Assembly: GCA_041639705.1 (NCBI GenBank)
Contig: JBEQBT010000242.1
Coordinates: 1 to 5,196 of the forward strand
Source of the DNA: JARDZI01 sp041639705
GTDB taxonomy: Bacteria; Bacillota; Clostridia; Clostridiales; Caloramatoraceae
Direction of reading: 5' to 3'
DNA length: 5,196 bases
Shown: in pieces, positions 1-5,196 of the stretch
How the letters are laid out: every line of letters starts with the position of its first letter
Position numbering within the stretch: the first letter of the stretch is position 1
Position numbers and translations under genes: made by a program
The notes under the pieces: generated by a model
Told to the model about the DNA's origin: nothing
Database searches by the model: none
Seen by the model: the letters and a program-made list of their open reading frames with translations, nothing else

Positions 1-363
1 GGTACTTGGACGTTTATGATTATATCCATGATTCTGTAAGTCATACCCTTTCTCATACATATACTTTACCAAATCATTATTTTTATTTACCCAAATACCT
101 CCTAGGAAAAAGCTTATTTTCACTTTTTTGTTTTCAAGAACATTAATCATTTTGTTAATCTGCTGACTACCTTCATATACATTACAAGCAAAAGCTACAA
201 CCTTTTTATCCGTATTACCCTTTGATATAGGAACTAATTCATTAATCCAAACTATATCACTTTTTCTCGCAAAAGCAGTAATAATTAGAACTAATAGCAC
301 AAAAATTATAATTGTTGTTGAGAGCTTTAAATGCATATTGCTCAATGATAATTTTTCCTCCAT
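1..363 (-). CDS. YlxY-like sporulation polysaccharide deacetylase (NodB fold), 5' part only
   Basis: The open frame reads from an ATG at 363 to the left edge, giving 121 residues with the C-terminus missing. Residues about 11-32 form one hydrophobic segment (STTIIIFVLLVLIITAF), which should act as a signal anchor placing the rest outside the membrane. A NodB-type domain begins near residue 54: VVAFACNV (55-62), then ISFFLGGIW (83-91), then NHGYNH (111-116) followed by RPS. His112 and His116 match the metal-binding HxxxH of carbohydrate esterase family 4. The usual TFDD motif is replaced by ACNV, so both of its aspartates are absent. The position directly after pnp matches B. subtilis ylxY and its clostridial equivalents. 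Family members are usually around 250-320 residues, so roughly half or less is visible. The start is uncertain: only a weak AGAAG precedes the ATG, while GGAGG at 361-357 lies inside the frame upstream of an in-frame TTG at 345. Family assignment is firm; actual deacetylase activity is doubtful. Confidence 0.85.
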   Translation of the reverse strand, partial: MEEKLSLSNMHLKLSTTIIIFVLLVLIITAFARKSDIVWINELVPISKGNTDKKVVAFACNVYEGSQQINKMINVLENKKVKISFFLGGIWVNKNNDLVKYMYEKGYDLQNHGYNHKRPST

Positions 364-407
364 ATACTTCTTTGTACTATATTATTCAACATTTATTTTA
401 AAATAAC

Positions 408-433
408 AAAAAAGGCTTAAAAAAGCCCCTTTT
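408..433 (-). terminator. Rho-independent terminator of pnp
   Basis: Read on the minus strand, GGCTT (427-423) pairs with AAGCC (418-414) across a 4-base loop. The stem extends outward by two G-U pairs and several A-U pairs, and the 3' arm is a run of six T's (413-408). It begins almost on the pnp stop codon. The A-run before the stem and T-run after it also let it work, less strongly, in the plus direction. It separates pnp from the downstream deacetylase-like gene, which must use read-through or its own promoter; I see no clear promoter in the 45 bp that remain. Confidence 0.8.
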
Positions 434-2551
434 TTAATCTTTGTTTTCTTCAGTTTCTTTTTCTGTTTCTTTTTTAATTGCATCTTTTCTTGAAAGATTA
501 ATTCTGCCTTGATTATCTATCTCTGTAACTTTTACAGGAATTTCATCTCCTATGCTTACAACATCTTCAACCTTTGCAACTCGTTCATGTGCAAGTTTTG
601 AAATATGAACTAAGCCTTCTTTTCCAGGCAAAATCTCAACAAAAGCTCCAAAGGTAGTTATTCTATTAACCTTTCCTGTATAAATTTCACCAACTTTAAC
701 TTCCTTTGTTAACCCCTCAATAATATCCTGTGCACGTCTTGCTCCCTCTGAAGTAAGAGCACATATAAATATTCTTCCATCATCCTCAATATCGATTTTA
801 ACACCTGTTTCAGCAATAATTTTGTTTATTGTTTTGCCTCCAGATCCTATAACATCTCGAATTTTATCTGGATCAATACTAAATGCGATGATTCTTGGGG
901 CATATTTAGAAAGTTCCTTATTTGGCTCTGGTATTCTTTCTAACATAGTATCAAGTATTGTCATTCTAGCTACTCTTGCTTGTTTAATGGCTCTTCTTAT
1001 AACATCTTCGGAAAGGCCTTTTAATTTGGTATCAACTTGAATTGCAGTAATACCGAGTTCAGTACCAGCAACTTTGAAGTCCATATCACCGAAGAAATCC
1101 TCAATGCCTTGAATATCAGTAAGTATTTCAGATTTTGATAAATCCTCATTGGTTACAAGTCCCATTGCAATTCCTGCAACTGGTCTAATAATAGGAACAC
1201 CTGCATCCATAAGTGCAAGAGTGCTTGCGCAAATACTTGCCTGGGAGGTTGAACCATTTGAGCTTATTACTTCAGATACAAGTCTTATTGCATATGGGAA
1301 ATCAACCTCTGATGGAATTACTGGTTCTAGAGCTCTTTCAGCTAAAGCACCATGTCCTATTTCCCTTCTTCCTGGACCTCTTAAGAATTTCACTTCACCT
1401 ACACTGTAAGGTGGGAAATTATAGTGATGCATATATCTTTTTGTTTCTTCATCACCAAGGCCATCAAGAACCTGAACATCACCTAGAGCTCCAAGTGTTG
1501 CTACAGTTAAAACCTGAGTTTGACCTCTTTGGAATAGACCTGTACCATGTGTCCTTGGGAGTATGTCTACATCAGCATACAAAGGTCTAATTTCCTCAAA
1601 TGCTCTTCCATCAGGTCTTCTCTTTTCTTCAAGTATCATTTTTCTTACATGACCCTTTTGAATTTTATAAAGTATCTCATCAATATCCTTTGCATTTTCT
1701 GGATAAATTTCAGCAAAATGCTCAAATACCTCTTCCTTTATTGTATCAACTTTGGTTTGCCTGTCTTGCCTGTCAGTAAACTTAAATGCTTCCCACAATT
1801 TTTCTGATGCATATTCTCGAACTGCAGAATCAATTTCCTCTGGAACAAAATGTATGGCTGGAATCACTTTTTCCTTTCCAACCTTTTCTCTTATTTCCTC
1901 CTGGAATTTGATAATATCCTGGCATGCATTGAAGCCAAACATTATTGCATCAATCATAACATCCTCAGGAACTTCTTTTCCACCAGCTTCAATCATCATT
2001 ACTTTTTCTTTTGTACTAACTACAGTTAAATTAAAATCACTTTTTGCCCTTTGTTCAAGGTTTGGGTTAATAATAAAATTACCATCTACACGTCCTACTA
2101 AAACTGCTCCAACTGGCCCTTCAAATGGAATATCAGAAATATGAAGAGCAAGAGAAGCTCCATTTATAGCTAATAGTTCTGGTAGATTATCAGGTTCCAC
2201 AGACATAACTGTACAAATCACCTGAACATCATTAAAATAGCCTTTAGGAAACAATGGCCTTATTGGTCTATCAATGGCTCTTCCAGACAATATAGCCTTC
2301 TCAGTAGGTCTTCCTTCCCTCTTTATAAAGCCTCCAGGTATTTTCCCTACTGAATATAGTCTTTCTTCATAGTCAACACTTAAAGGAAAAAAATCAATTC
2401 CTTCCTTTGGTACCTCTGATCTGTTTGCATTAACTAATAAGGCAGTATCTCCATAACTTAATAGGACTGAACCATTTGAAAGTAATGCATATTTTCCTAT
2501 ATCAGCTTTTAAATTACGTCCTGCAAACGTTGTTTCAAAGATTTGTTGCAT
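434..2551 (-). CDS. pnp: Polynucleotide phosphorylase (PNPase)
   Basis: This encodes a full-length 705-residue PNPase, a cytoplasmic trimeric 3'-to-5' exoribonuclease that uses phosphate to release nucleoside diphosphates and can run in reverse to add tails. Domains in order: first RNase PH domain (about 10-142), helical linker (about 145-300), second RNase PH domain (about 310-540), KH domain (about 552-612) and S1 domain (about 620-690), then a short charged tail. Visible signatures include GTGLFQRGQTQ (336-346), the phosphate-site region NGSTSQAS (432-439), FFGDMDFKVAGT (486-497) with Asp485, Asp491 and Lys493 matching the catalytic residues of E. coli PNPase, and the KH loop IGSGGK (568-573). 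The start was set at the ATG at 2551 because AAGGGAGGT (2566-2558) lies 6 bases upstream. An in-frame ATG at 2572 would add seven residues and put that site inside the gene. It lies downstream of rpsO, but a terminator and a separate promoter intervene. No sign of damage. Confidence 0.98.
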   Translation of the reverse strand: MQQIFETTFAGRNLKADIGKYALLSNGSVLLSYGDTALLVNANRSEVPKEGIDFFPLSVDYEERLYSVGKIPGGFIKREGRPTEKAILSGRAIDRPIRPLFPKGYFNDVQVICTVMSVEPDNLPELLAINGASLALHISDIPFEGPVGAVLVGRVDGNFIINPNLEQRAKSDFNLTVVSTKEKVMMIEAGGKEVPEDVMIDAIMFGFNACQDIIKFQEEIREKVGKEKVIPAIHFVPEEIDSAVREYASEKLWEAFKFTDRQDRQTKVDTIKEEVFEHFAEIYPENAKDIDEILYKIQKGHVRKMILEEKRRPDGRAFEEIRPLYADVDILPRTHGTGLFQRGQTQVLTVATLGALGDVQVLDGLGDEETKRYMHHYNFPPYSVGEVKFLRGPGRREIGHGALAERALEPVIPSEVDFPYAIRLVSEVISSNGSTSQASICASTLALMDAGVPIIRPVAGIAMGLVTNEDLSKSEILTDIQGIEDFFGDMDFKVAGTELGITAIQVDTKLKGLSEDVIRRAIKQARVARMTILDTMLERIPEPNKELSKYAPRIIAFSIDPDKIRDVIGSGGKTINKIIAETGVKIDIEDDGRIFICALTSEGARRAQDIIEGLTKEVKVGEIYTGKVNRITTFGAFVEILPGKEGLVHISKLAHERVAKVEDVVSIGDEIPVKVTEIDNQGRINLSRKDAIKKETEKETEENKD

Positions 2552-2557
2552 TAATTT

Positions 2558-2566
2558 ACCTCCCTT
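2558..2566 (-). promoter_or_regulatory. pnp ribosome binding site, decides the start
   Basis: AAGGGAGGT on the minus strand is a near-perfect Shine-Dalgarno sequence. It sits 6 bases before the ATG at 2551 and places the PNPase start there rather than at the upstream in-frame ATG at 2572. Confidence 0.9.
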
Positions 2567-2627
2567 CAACATACACTATAACTTTAGTATTTCTTTTTTC
2601 TATGTATTTAAAACATTAATACAGTTA

Positions 2628-2658
2628 ATTATACCACATTTACCAATAGTTTTGTTAA
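2628..2658 (-). promoter_or_regulatory. Predicted pnp promoter (extended -10)
   Basis: On the minus strand, TATAAT (2633-2628) is a perfect -10 box and is preceded by TGG, giving the TGnTATAAT extended -10 form. TTAACA (2658-2653) is a 5 of 6 match to the -35 consensus, with a long 19-base spacer that the extended -10 would offset. Transcription would start near 2621, leaving about 70 bases of leader before the pnp ATG. Its position between the rpsO terminator and pnp fits independent transcription of pnp. Confidence 0.7.
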
Positions 2659-2684
2659 TAAAATATAGTTGTGTAATGTTTTTT

Positions 2685-2712
2685 AAAAAAAAGAGTGGCT
2701 AAGCCACTCTTT
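2685..2712 (-). terminator. Rho-independent terminator of rpsO
   Basis: On the minus strand, AAAGAGTGGC (2712-2703) pairs perfectly with GCCACTCTTT (2699-2690) across a TTA loop, and the T-run continues to 2685. This perfect 10-bp stem starts two bases after the rpsO stop codon. It should end most rpsO transcripts, so pnp expression rests mainly on the promoter at 2628-2658 plus any read-through. Confidence 0.93.
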
Positions 2713-2714
2713 AA

Positions 2715-2978
2715 CTACTTTCTTATGTTTAGTTCTTTAATAAGTGTACGATATCTTTCAATATCCATTCTTGTTAAGTAGTTCAATAGACCTTTTCTTT
2801 GACCAACCATCATTAAAAGTCCTCTTCTTGAATGATGATCCTTTTTGTGCATCTTTAGATGAGCAGTCAAGTGATTGATTCTCTCAGTTAAAAGAGCAAT
2901 CTGAACTTCTGGTGAACCAGTATCACCTTCATGTCTCTGAAACTTAGTCATAATTTCTTGCTTAATTGTTTTATCCAT
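2715..2978 (-). CDS. rpsO: 30S ribosomal protein S15
   Basis: An 87-residue S15, close to the family norm of 88-89. S15 binds the central domain of 16S rRNA early in 30S assembly and in several bacteria represses its own mRNA. Conserved stretches are visible: GDTGSPEVQIA (18-28) and the rRNA-binding KMHKKDHHSRRGLL (42-55), followed by VGQRKGLLNYL and the basic C-terminus. The start ATG at 2978 is preceded by AAGGAGGT (2992-2985) with 6 bases of spacing. Gene order (upstream ribF-like tail, downstream pnp) is the usual Firmicutes arrangement. It has its own promoter, a structured leader and a strong terminator, so it looks like a largely self-contained, possibly autoregulated unit. Confidence 0.98.
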   Translation of the reverse strand: MDKTIKQEIMTKFQRHEGDTGSPEVQIALLTERINHLTAHLKMHKKDHHSRRGLLMMVGQRKGLLNYLTRMDIERYRTLIKELNIRK

Positions 2979-3057
2979 TAGTAAACCTCCTTATAAAAAA
3001 TAATATACCATTTGCCCAGTTAACGTCGGAGAATCGTGTAACTTAGCAAAGGTTAGC
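2979..3057 (-). promoter_or_regulatory. Structured rpsO leader, candidate S15 autoregulatory RNA
   Basis: The predicted leader is about 78 bases. Hand folding of the minus strand gives an outer stem in which ACC and TTTGC (3053-3046) pair with GCAAA and GGT (3015-3007), with one bulged U (3010). An inner stem follows in which AGTTA and ACG (3043-3035, C3038 bulged) pair with CGT and TAACT (3025-3018). The 9-base loop (3034-3026) contains UCUCC (3032-3028), which can pair with the Shine-Dalgarno GGAGG (2990-2986). Such a loop-to-RBS pseudoknot is the established mode of S15 control in E. coli. That this RNA binds S15 is inference; the fold was not computed. Confidence 0.5.
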
Positions 3058-3063
3058 AATGTT

Positions 3064-3092
3064 ATTATAGCAAATTTAAACAAGCTTGTAAA
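3064..3092 (-). promoter_or_regulatory. Predicted rpsO promoter
   Basis: On the minus strand, TTTACA (3092-3087) and TATAAT (3069-3064) are separated by exactly 17 bases. TGC before the -10 box gives an extended -10 as well. This is the best promoter in the window. The start point should be near 3057. The -35 box and half the spacer overlap the last codons of the upstream reading frame that ends at 3076. Confidence 0.85.
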
Positions 3093-3151
3093 TATTCATA
3101 TTCAAAAAATACTCATGAGCTGTATCAATATCTTTAATAACCCTTTTCTTT
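3076..3151 (-). CDS. C-terminal tail of an upstream gene, probably ribF (FAD synthetase/riboflavin kinase)
   Basis: Reading leftward from the assembly gap, one frame stays open for 24 codons and stops at a TAA (3078-3076). The end reads VIKDIDTAHEYFLNM and then IYKLV, an amphipathic helix-like stretch. RibF proteins commonly end in a helix of the form Ix.Dx..A.xYF, and ribF is the usual neighbour upstream of rpsO in Firmicutes. Both observations make ribF the best guess, but 24 residues cannot prove it. The rest of the gene would lie beyond the N run, yet the sequence on the far side does not continue it. RibF makes FMN and FAD from riboflavin and is normally essential. Confidence 0.45.
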
Positions 3152-3161
3152 NNNNNNNNNN
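3152..3161. other. Assembly gap (10 N)
   Basis: Ten consecutive N's mark a scaffold join, not biological sequence. A fixed short N run is often a placeholder, so the true distance is unknown. The sequence on the left is the rpsO-upstream region and that on the right leads into an insertion sequence, a typical place for short-read contigs to break. Confidence 0.99.
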
Positions 3162-3370
3162 ACCGATCATTAATATAACTTAACCCCTTTTTCATAGATA
3201 ATTAGGTGGCAGTTTTCCATGCCTGCTTTGGGTACTTTTCTATTTAAGAGACGCTGCTTATTAACAATGATACCCCGGGTCTTTGACAGTTGAATAGAAA
3301 TATAAATTTATGAAAGCCTTGAAAATAGGGCTTTTTTTATTACTTTTTTGTCAATTCTCACTATATTTTG
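3162..3370. other. Non-coding stretch between gap and IS, possible remnant of another IS end
   Basis: No convincing gene is present. Two imperfect copies of a short motif occur 22 bases apart: TGGCAGTTTTCCAT (3207-3220) and TGGGTACTTTTCTAT (3229-3243). Repeats of the TGG...TTTT type are reminiscent of the multiple terminal sites in IS21-family elements, but this is from memory of the family pattern and is not established. A plus-strand terminator lies at 3313-3338. A 24-codon plus-strand frame (3219-3293) has an AGGTGG upstream but no recognisable product. Confidence 0.4.
3313..3338 (+). terminator. Rho-independent terminator upstream of the IS
   Basis: AAAGCCTT (3313-3320) pairs with AGGGCTTT (3327-3334) across a 6-base loop, with one G-U pair, and seven T's run from 3332 to 3338. 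It ends transcription coming from the left on the plus strand, just before the transposase promoter. It may belong to whatever gene lay upstream, or it may insulate the element from read-in transcription. Confidence 0.7.
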
Positions 3371-3399
3371 TTGCGTAGTTTTGCGTTATGTGATATAAT
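3371..3399 (+). promoter_or_regulatory. Predicted transposase promoter
   Basis: TATAAT (3394-3399) is preceded by TGA, giving a perfect extended -10. TTGCGT (3371-3376) lies 17 bases upstream as a weak -35. The -35 box and spacer overlap the tandem TTGCG decamers that may form the left inverted repeat, so transposase binding could repress its own promoter (inference). Confidence 0.65.
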
Positions 3400-3410
3400 A
3401 TAAGTGTTGT

Positions 3411-3418
3411 GGGGGGTG
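3411..3418 (+). promoter_or_regulatory. Transposase ribosome binding site, decides the start
   Basis: GGGGGGTG ends 5 bases before the ATG at 3424 and can pair with the anti-Shine-Dalgarno using G-C and G-U pairs. It supports the ATG at 3424 over the in-frame GTG at 3409, which would overlap this site. Confidence 0.7.
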
Positions 3419-3423
3419 TAGCC

Positions 3424-5166
3424 ATGAGATTACAAATTTCTAAGTCCAAAAATGCAGCTTCACTTTATGTTATTAAAACAGTCTATACTAACGGAAAAGA
3501 GCAAACAAAAATTGTTGAAAAACTTGGTACTTATGATGAACTTCTGAAAAAATTAAACGGTCAAGATCCAATTGAATGGGCAAAAAAATATATTGAGGAA
3601 CTTAACAAGAAGGAAAAAGAAGAAAAACGTGAAGTACTTGTAAAGTATTCTCCGACAAAGCTTATCAACAAAGGAGAACAGCATACCTTTAATGGGGGTT
3701 ATCTTTTTCTGCAAAAAATTTACCATGAACTCGGGTTACATAAGATTTGCAAGGAAATCTCACAAAAATATAAATTCGATTTTGATATAGACTCAGTTCT
3801 TTCAAGGTTAATTTACGGCAGGGTAATCTTTCCTTCTTCGAAACTTGCAACATATGAGCTTTCAAAAAGGTTTATTGAACAACCGAATTTTGACTTACAT
3901 CAAATCTATAGGGCTCTTGAAGTTCTCTCTAAGGAAACAGATTTGATTCAGTCCTCTTTGTATGAAAATAGTCTGAAAGTTTCAAAAAGAAATACCGGAG
4001 TGCTTTACTATGACTGCACCAATTACTTTTTTGAAATAGAGCAGGAAGATGGCGATAAACAATATGGTCCATCAAAAGACCACAAACCAAATCCGATTGT
4101 TCAAATGGGTCTATTTATGGACGGAGACGGCATCCCTTTTGCTTTTAGCATTAACAGGGGAAATATGAATGAACAGCTCACATTAAAGCCTTTAGAAAAG
4201 AAAATTCTATCCGATTTTAAACTTTCTAAATTCATTGTCTGTACTGATGCTGGGCTAGCTTCTGAAGATAATAGAAAATTTAACAGCAAGGATGAACGTG
4301 CTTTTATTACCACACAGTCTATCAAAAAATTAAAAGAACATCTAAAAAAATGGGCTCTTGCTCCAGATGGCTGGAAACTTTCGGGTAGCGAAAAAACATA
4401 TGATATTTCTAAACTTGACGAGATGATAGATAAAGCCAATACTGAAGATAAAGCAAAAATCCGAGCTAAAGTCTTTTTCAAGGAACGCTGGATTAAAGAA
4501 AATGGTTTTGAACAAAGACTGATTGTAACGTATTCTATCAAATACAGGGATTATCAGCGTAAAATCCGAAACTCTCAAATAGAACGTGCTCAAAAGGCTA
4601 TAGATACCAACCCAACAAAAATCAAGAAATGCAACCCGAACGATTACAAAAGGTTTATTCATAAAACAAGCTGTACTCCTGATGGAGAAGTTGCAGAAAA
4701 AGAGATATACAATATTGATACTGCACTTGTCGAAAAAGAAGAAGTCTTTGATGGTTTTTATGGAGTTTGTACAAATCTGGATGATGAGGCTTCCGAAATC
4801 ATCAAAGTGAATCATAGAAGATGGGAAATTGAAGAATGCTTTAGAATTATGAAAAGCGAGTTCAAAGCAAGACCTGTATATTTAAGCAACAGTGATAGGA
4901 TTAAGGCACATTTTACCACTTGCTTTATATCACTAATTATTTATAGGCTGCTTGAAAAGAGGCTCCATGAGGAATTCACCTGCCATGAAATTATTGGTGA
5001 ATTAAGAGACATGCATTTCAAGGAGATTAAAGGTGAAGGTTATGAACCCATATATACAAGAACTGATTTTACCGATGCTTTACATGAAGCTTTTAGCTTT
5101 CGCACTGACTATCAGATTGTTACAACAAGCATGATGAAAAATATTTTTAAAGAAACGAAAAAATAA
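3424..5166 (+). CDS. IS1634-family DDE transposase
   Basis: A complete 580-residue transposase of the IS4 superfamily, within the length range of the IS1634 group. The N-terminus, starting MRLQISKSKNAASLYVIK and followed by IVEKLGTYDEL, is typical of the family. The catalytic triad is visible: Asp197 in YYDCTNYFFE, Asp275 in VCTDAGLAS and Glu470 in RRWEIEECFRIMK. The last stretch fits the Y(2)R(3)E(6)K signature (Arg466, Glu470, Lys477), except that the Tyr position is Asn463. About 195 residues separate Asp275 from Glu470, consistent with the insertion domain of this superfamily. No stop or frameshift interrupts the frame. It points away from rpsO, has its own promoter and is preceded by a terminator, so it is transcribed independently of the neighbouring genes. 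Base composition is AT-rich like its neighbours, so recent transfer from a distant host is not indicated. Confidence 0.95.
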   Translation: MRLQISKSKNAASLYVIKTVYTNGKEQTKIVEKLGTYDELLKKLNGQDPIEWAKKYIEELNKKEKEEKREVLVKYSPTKLINKGEQHTFNGGYLFLQKIYHELGLHKICKEISQKYKFDFDIDSVLSRLIYGRVIFPSSKLATYELSKRFIEQPNFDLHQIYRALEVLSKETDLIQSSLYENSLKVSKRNTGVLYYDCTNYFFEIEQEDGDKQYGPSKDHKPNPIVQMGLFMDGDGIPFAFSINRGNMNEQLTLKPLEKKILSDFKLSKFIVCTDAGLASEDNRKFNSKDERAFITTQSIKKLKEHLKKWALAPDGWKLSGSEKTYDISKLDEMIDKANTEDKAKIRAKVFFKERWIKENGFEQRLIVTYSIKYRDYQRKIRNSQIERAQKAIDTNPTKIKKCNPNDYKRFIHKTSCTPDGEVAEKEIYNIDTALVEKEEVFDGFYGVCTNLDDEASEIIKVNHRRWEIEECFRIMKSEFKARPVYLSNSDRIKAHFTTCFISLIIYRLLEKRLHEEFTCHEIIGELRDMHFKEIKGEGYEPIYTRTDFTDALHEAFSFRTDYQIVTTSMMKNIFKETKK

Positions 5167-5196
5167 AAAACATTACGCACTTTTTACATCAATAAA

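Larger units (their letters stand above)
3371..5180 (+). mobile_element. IS1634-family insertion sequence (boundaries approximate)
   Basis: A single-gene element built around the transposase at 3424-5166. A possible inverted repeat is TGCGTTATG (3382-3390) on the left against TGCGTAATG read on the minus strand at 5179-5171, 8 of 9 matching. The left copy is the second of two tandem decamers, TTGCGTAGTT and TTGCGTTATG (3371-3390). Pairing outside this core is poor, and only 16 bases remain after it on the right, so the true ends and any target-site duplication cannot be fixed. The transposase frame is intact, so the element may be active. Confidence 0.6.

Noticed and set aside
393..406. A perfect 14-base AT-only palindrome, TTATTTTAAAATAA, between pnp and the deacetylase-like gene
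   Set aside because: AT-only palindromes of this size are common in such AT-rich spacers, and it adjoins the terminator T-run. No operator family is recognised.
822..2144. Several open frames of about 70-130 codons on the plus strand opposite pnp
   Set aside because: They lie entirely within the conserved pnp coding sequence, resemble no known family and lack supporting ribosome binding sites; they are antisense shadows.
2573..2627. Short possible hairpin (TGTATT with AATACA) in the pnp leader
   Set aside because: A weak 6-bp AU-rich stem with a large loop; no support as a regulator.
3219..3293. A 24-residue plus-strand frame starting MPALGTFLF with AGGTGG upstream
   Set aside because: It overlaps the TGG...TTTT repeats, has no recognisable family and no promoter I can see. 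It could be chance; a homology search for a conserved short protein would be needed to revive it.
4101..4815. Two minus-strand open frames inside the transposase gene
   Set aside because: They are composed of low-complexity hydrophobic and Phe-rich residues typical of antisense translation of an AT-rich gene, and they overlap the intact transposase.
1..5196. Search for CRISPR repeats, tRNA or rRNA genes, riboswitches and defence genes
   Set aside because: No direct-repeat arrays, cloverleaf folds, rRNA-like segments or defence-family proteins were seen by eye on either strand.

Overview
The window is AT-rich DNA from a low-GC Gram-positive bacterium, most likely a spore-forming member of the Clostridia. 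The evidence is the gene order on the minus strand (probable ribF tail, rpsO, pnp, then a YlxY-like sporulation polysaccharide deacetylase), the strong GGAGG ribosome binding sites and the U-tailed terminators. Genus cannot be read from the sequence.

Layout from left to right. Positions 1-363 (minus) are the first 121 codons of a membrane-anchored NodB-fold protein that runs off the left edge. Positions 408-433 are the pnp terminator. Positions 434-2551 (minus) encode polynucleotide phosphorylase. It has its own extended -10 promoter at 2628-2658, just downstream of a perfect rpsO terminator (2685-2712). Positions 2715-2978 (minus) encode ribosomal protein S15. Its promoter is at 3064-3092, and its leader folds into two stacked stems whose apical loop can pair with the Shine-Dalgarno sequence. 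The last 24 codons of an upstream gene, probably ribF, end at 3076 and overlap the rpsO promoter. Ten N's at 3152-3161 are an assembly gap.

Right of the gap the character changes. About 200 bp (3162-3370) carry no convincing gene; they contain two imperfect copies of a TGG...TTTTC.AT repeat and a rho-independent terminator. An apparently intact IS1634-family (IS4 superfamily) insertion sequence follows, with a 580-residue DDE transposase at 3424-5166 on the plus strand and its own promoter. The right edge of the window lies 30 bp past the transposase stop, so the far end of the element is not secure.

S15 and PNPase are a conserved translation/RNA-decay pair. S15 probably controls its own mRNA through the leader, while PNPase degrades RNA 3'-to-5' using phosphate. 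The deacetylase-like protein is a conserved downstream neighbour linked to sporulation. The insertion sequence is unrelated, and its placement here rests on a scaffold join. I see no novel multi-gene system; the most interesting points are the rpsO leader fold, the ribF/gap/IS junction and the degenerate catalytic motif of the deacetylase-like protein.
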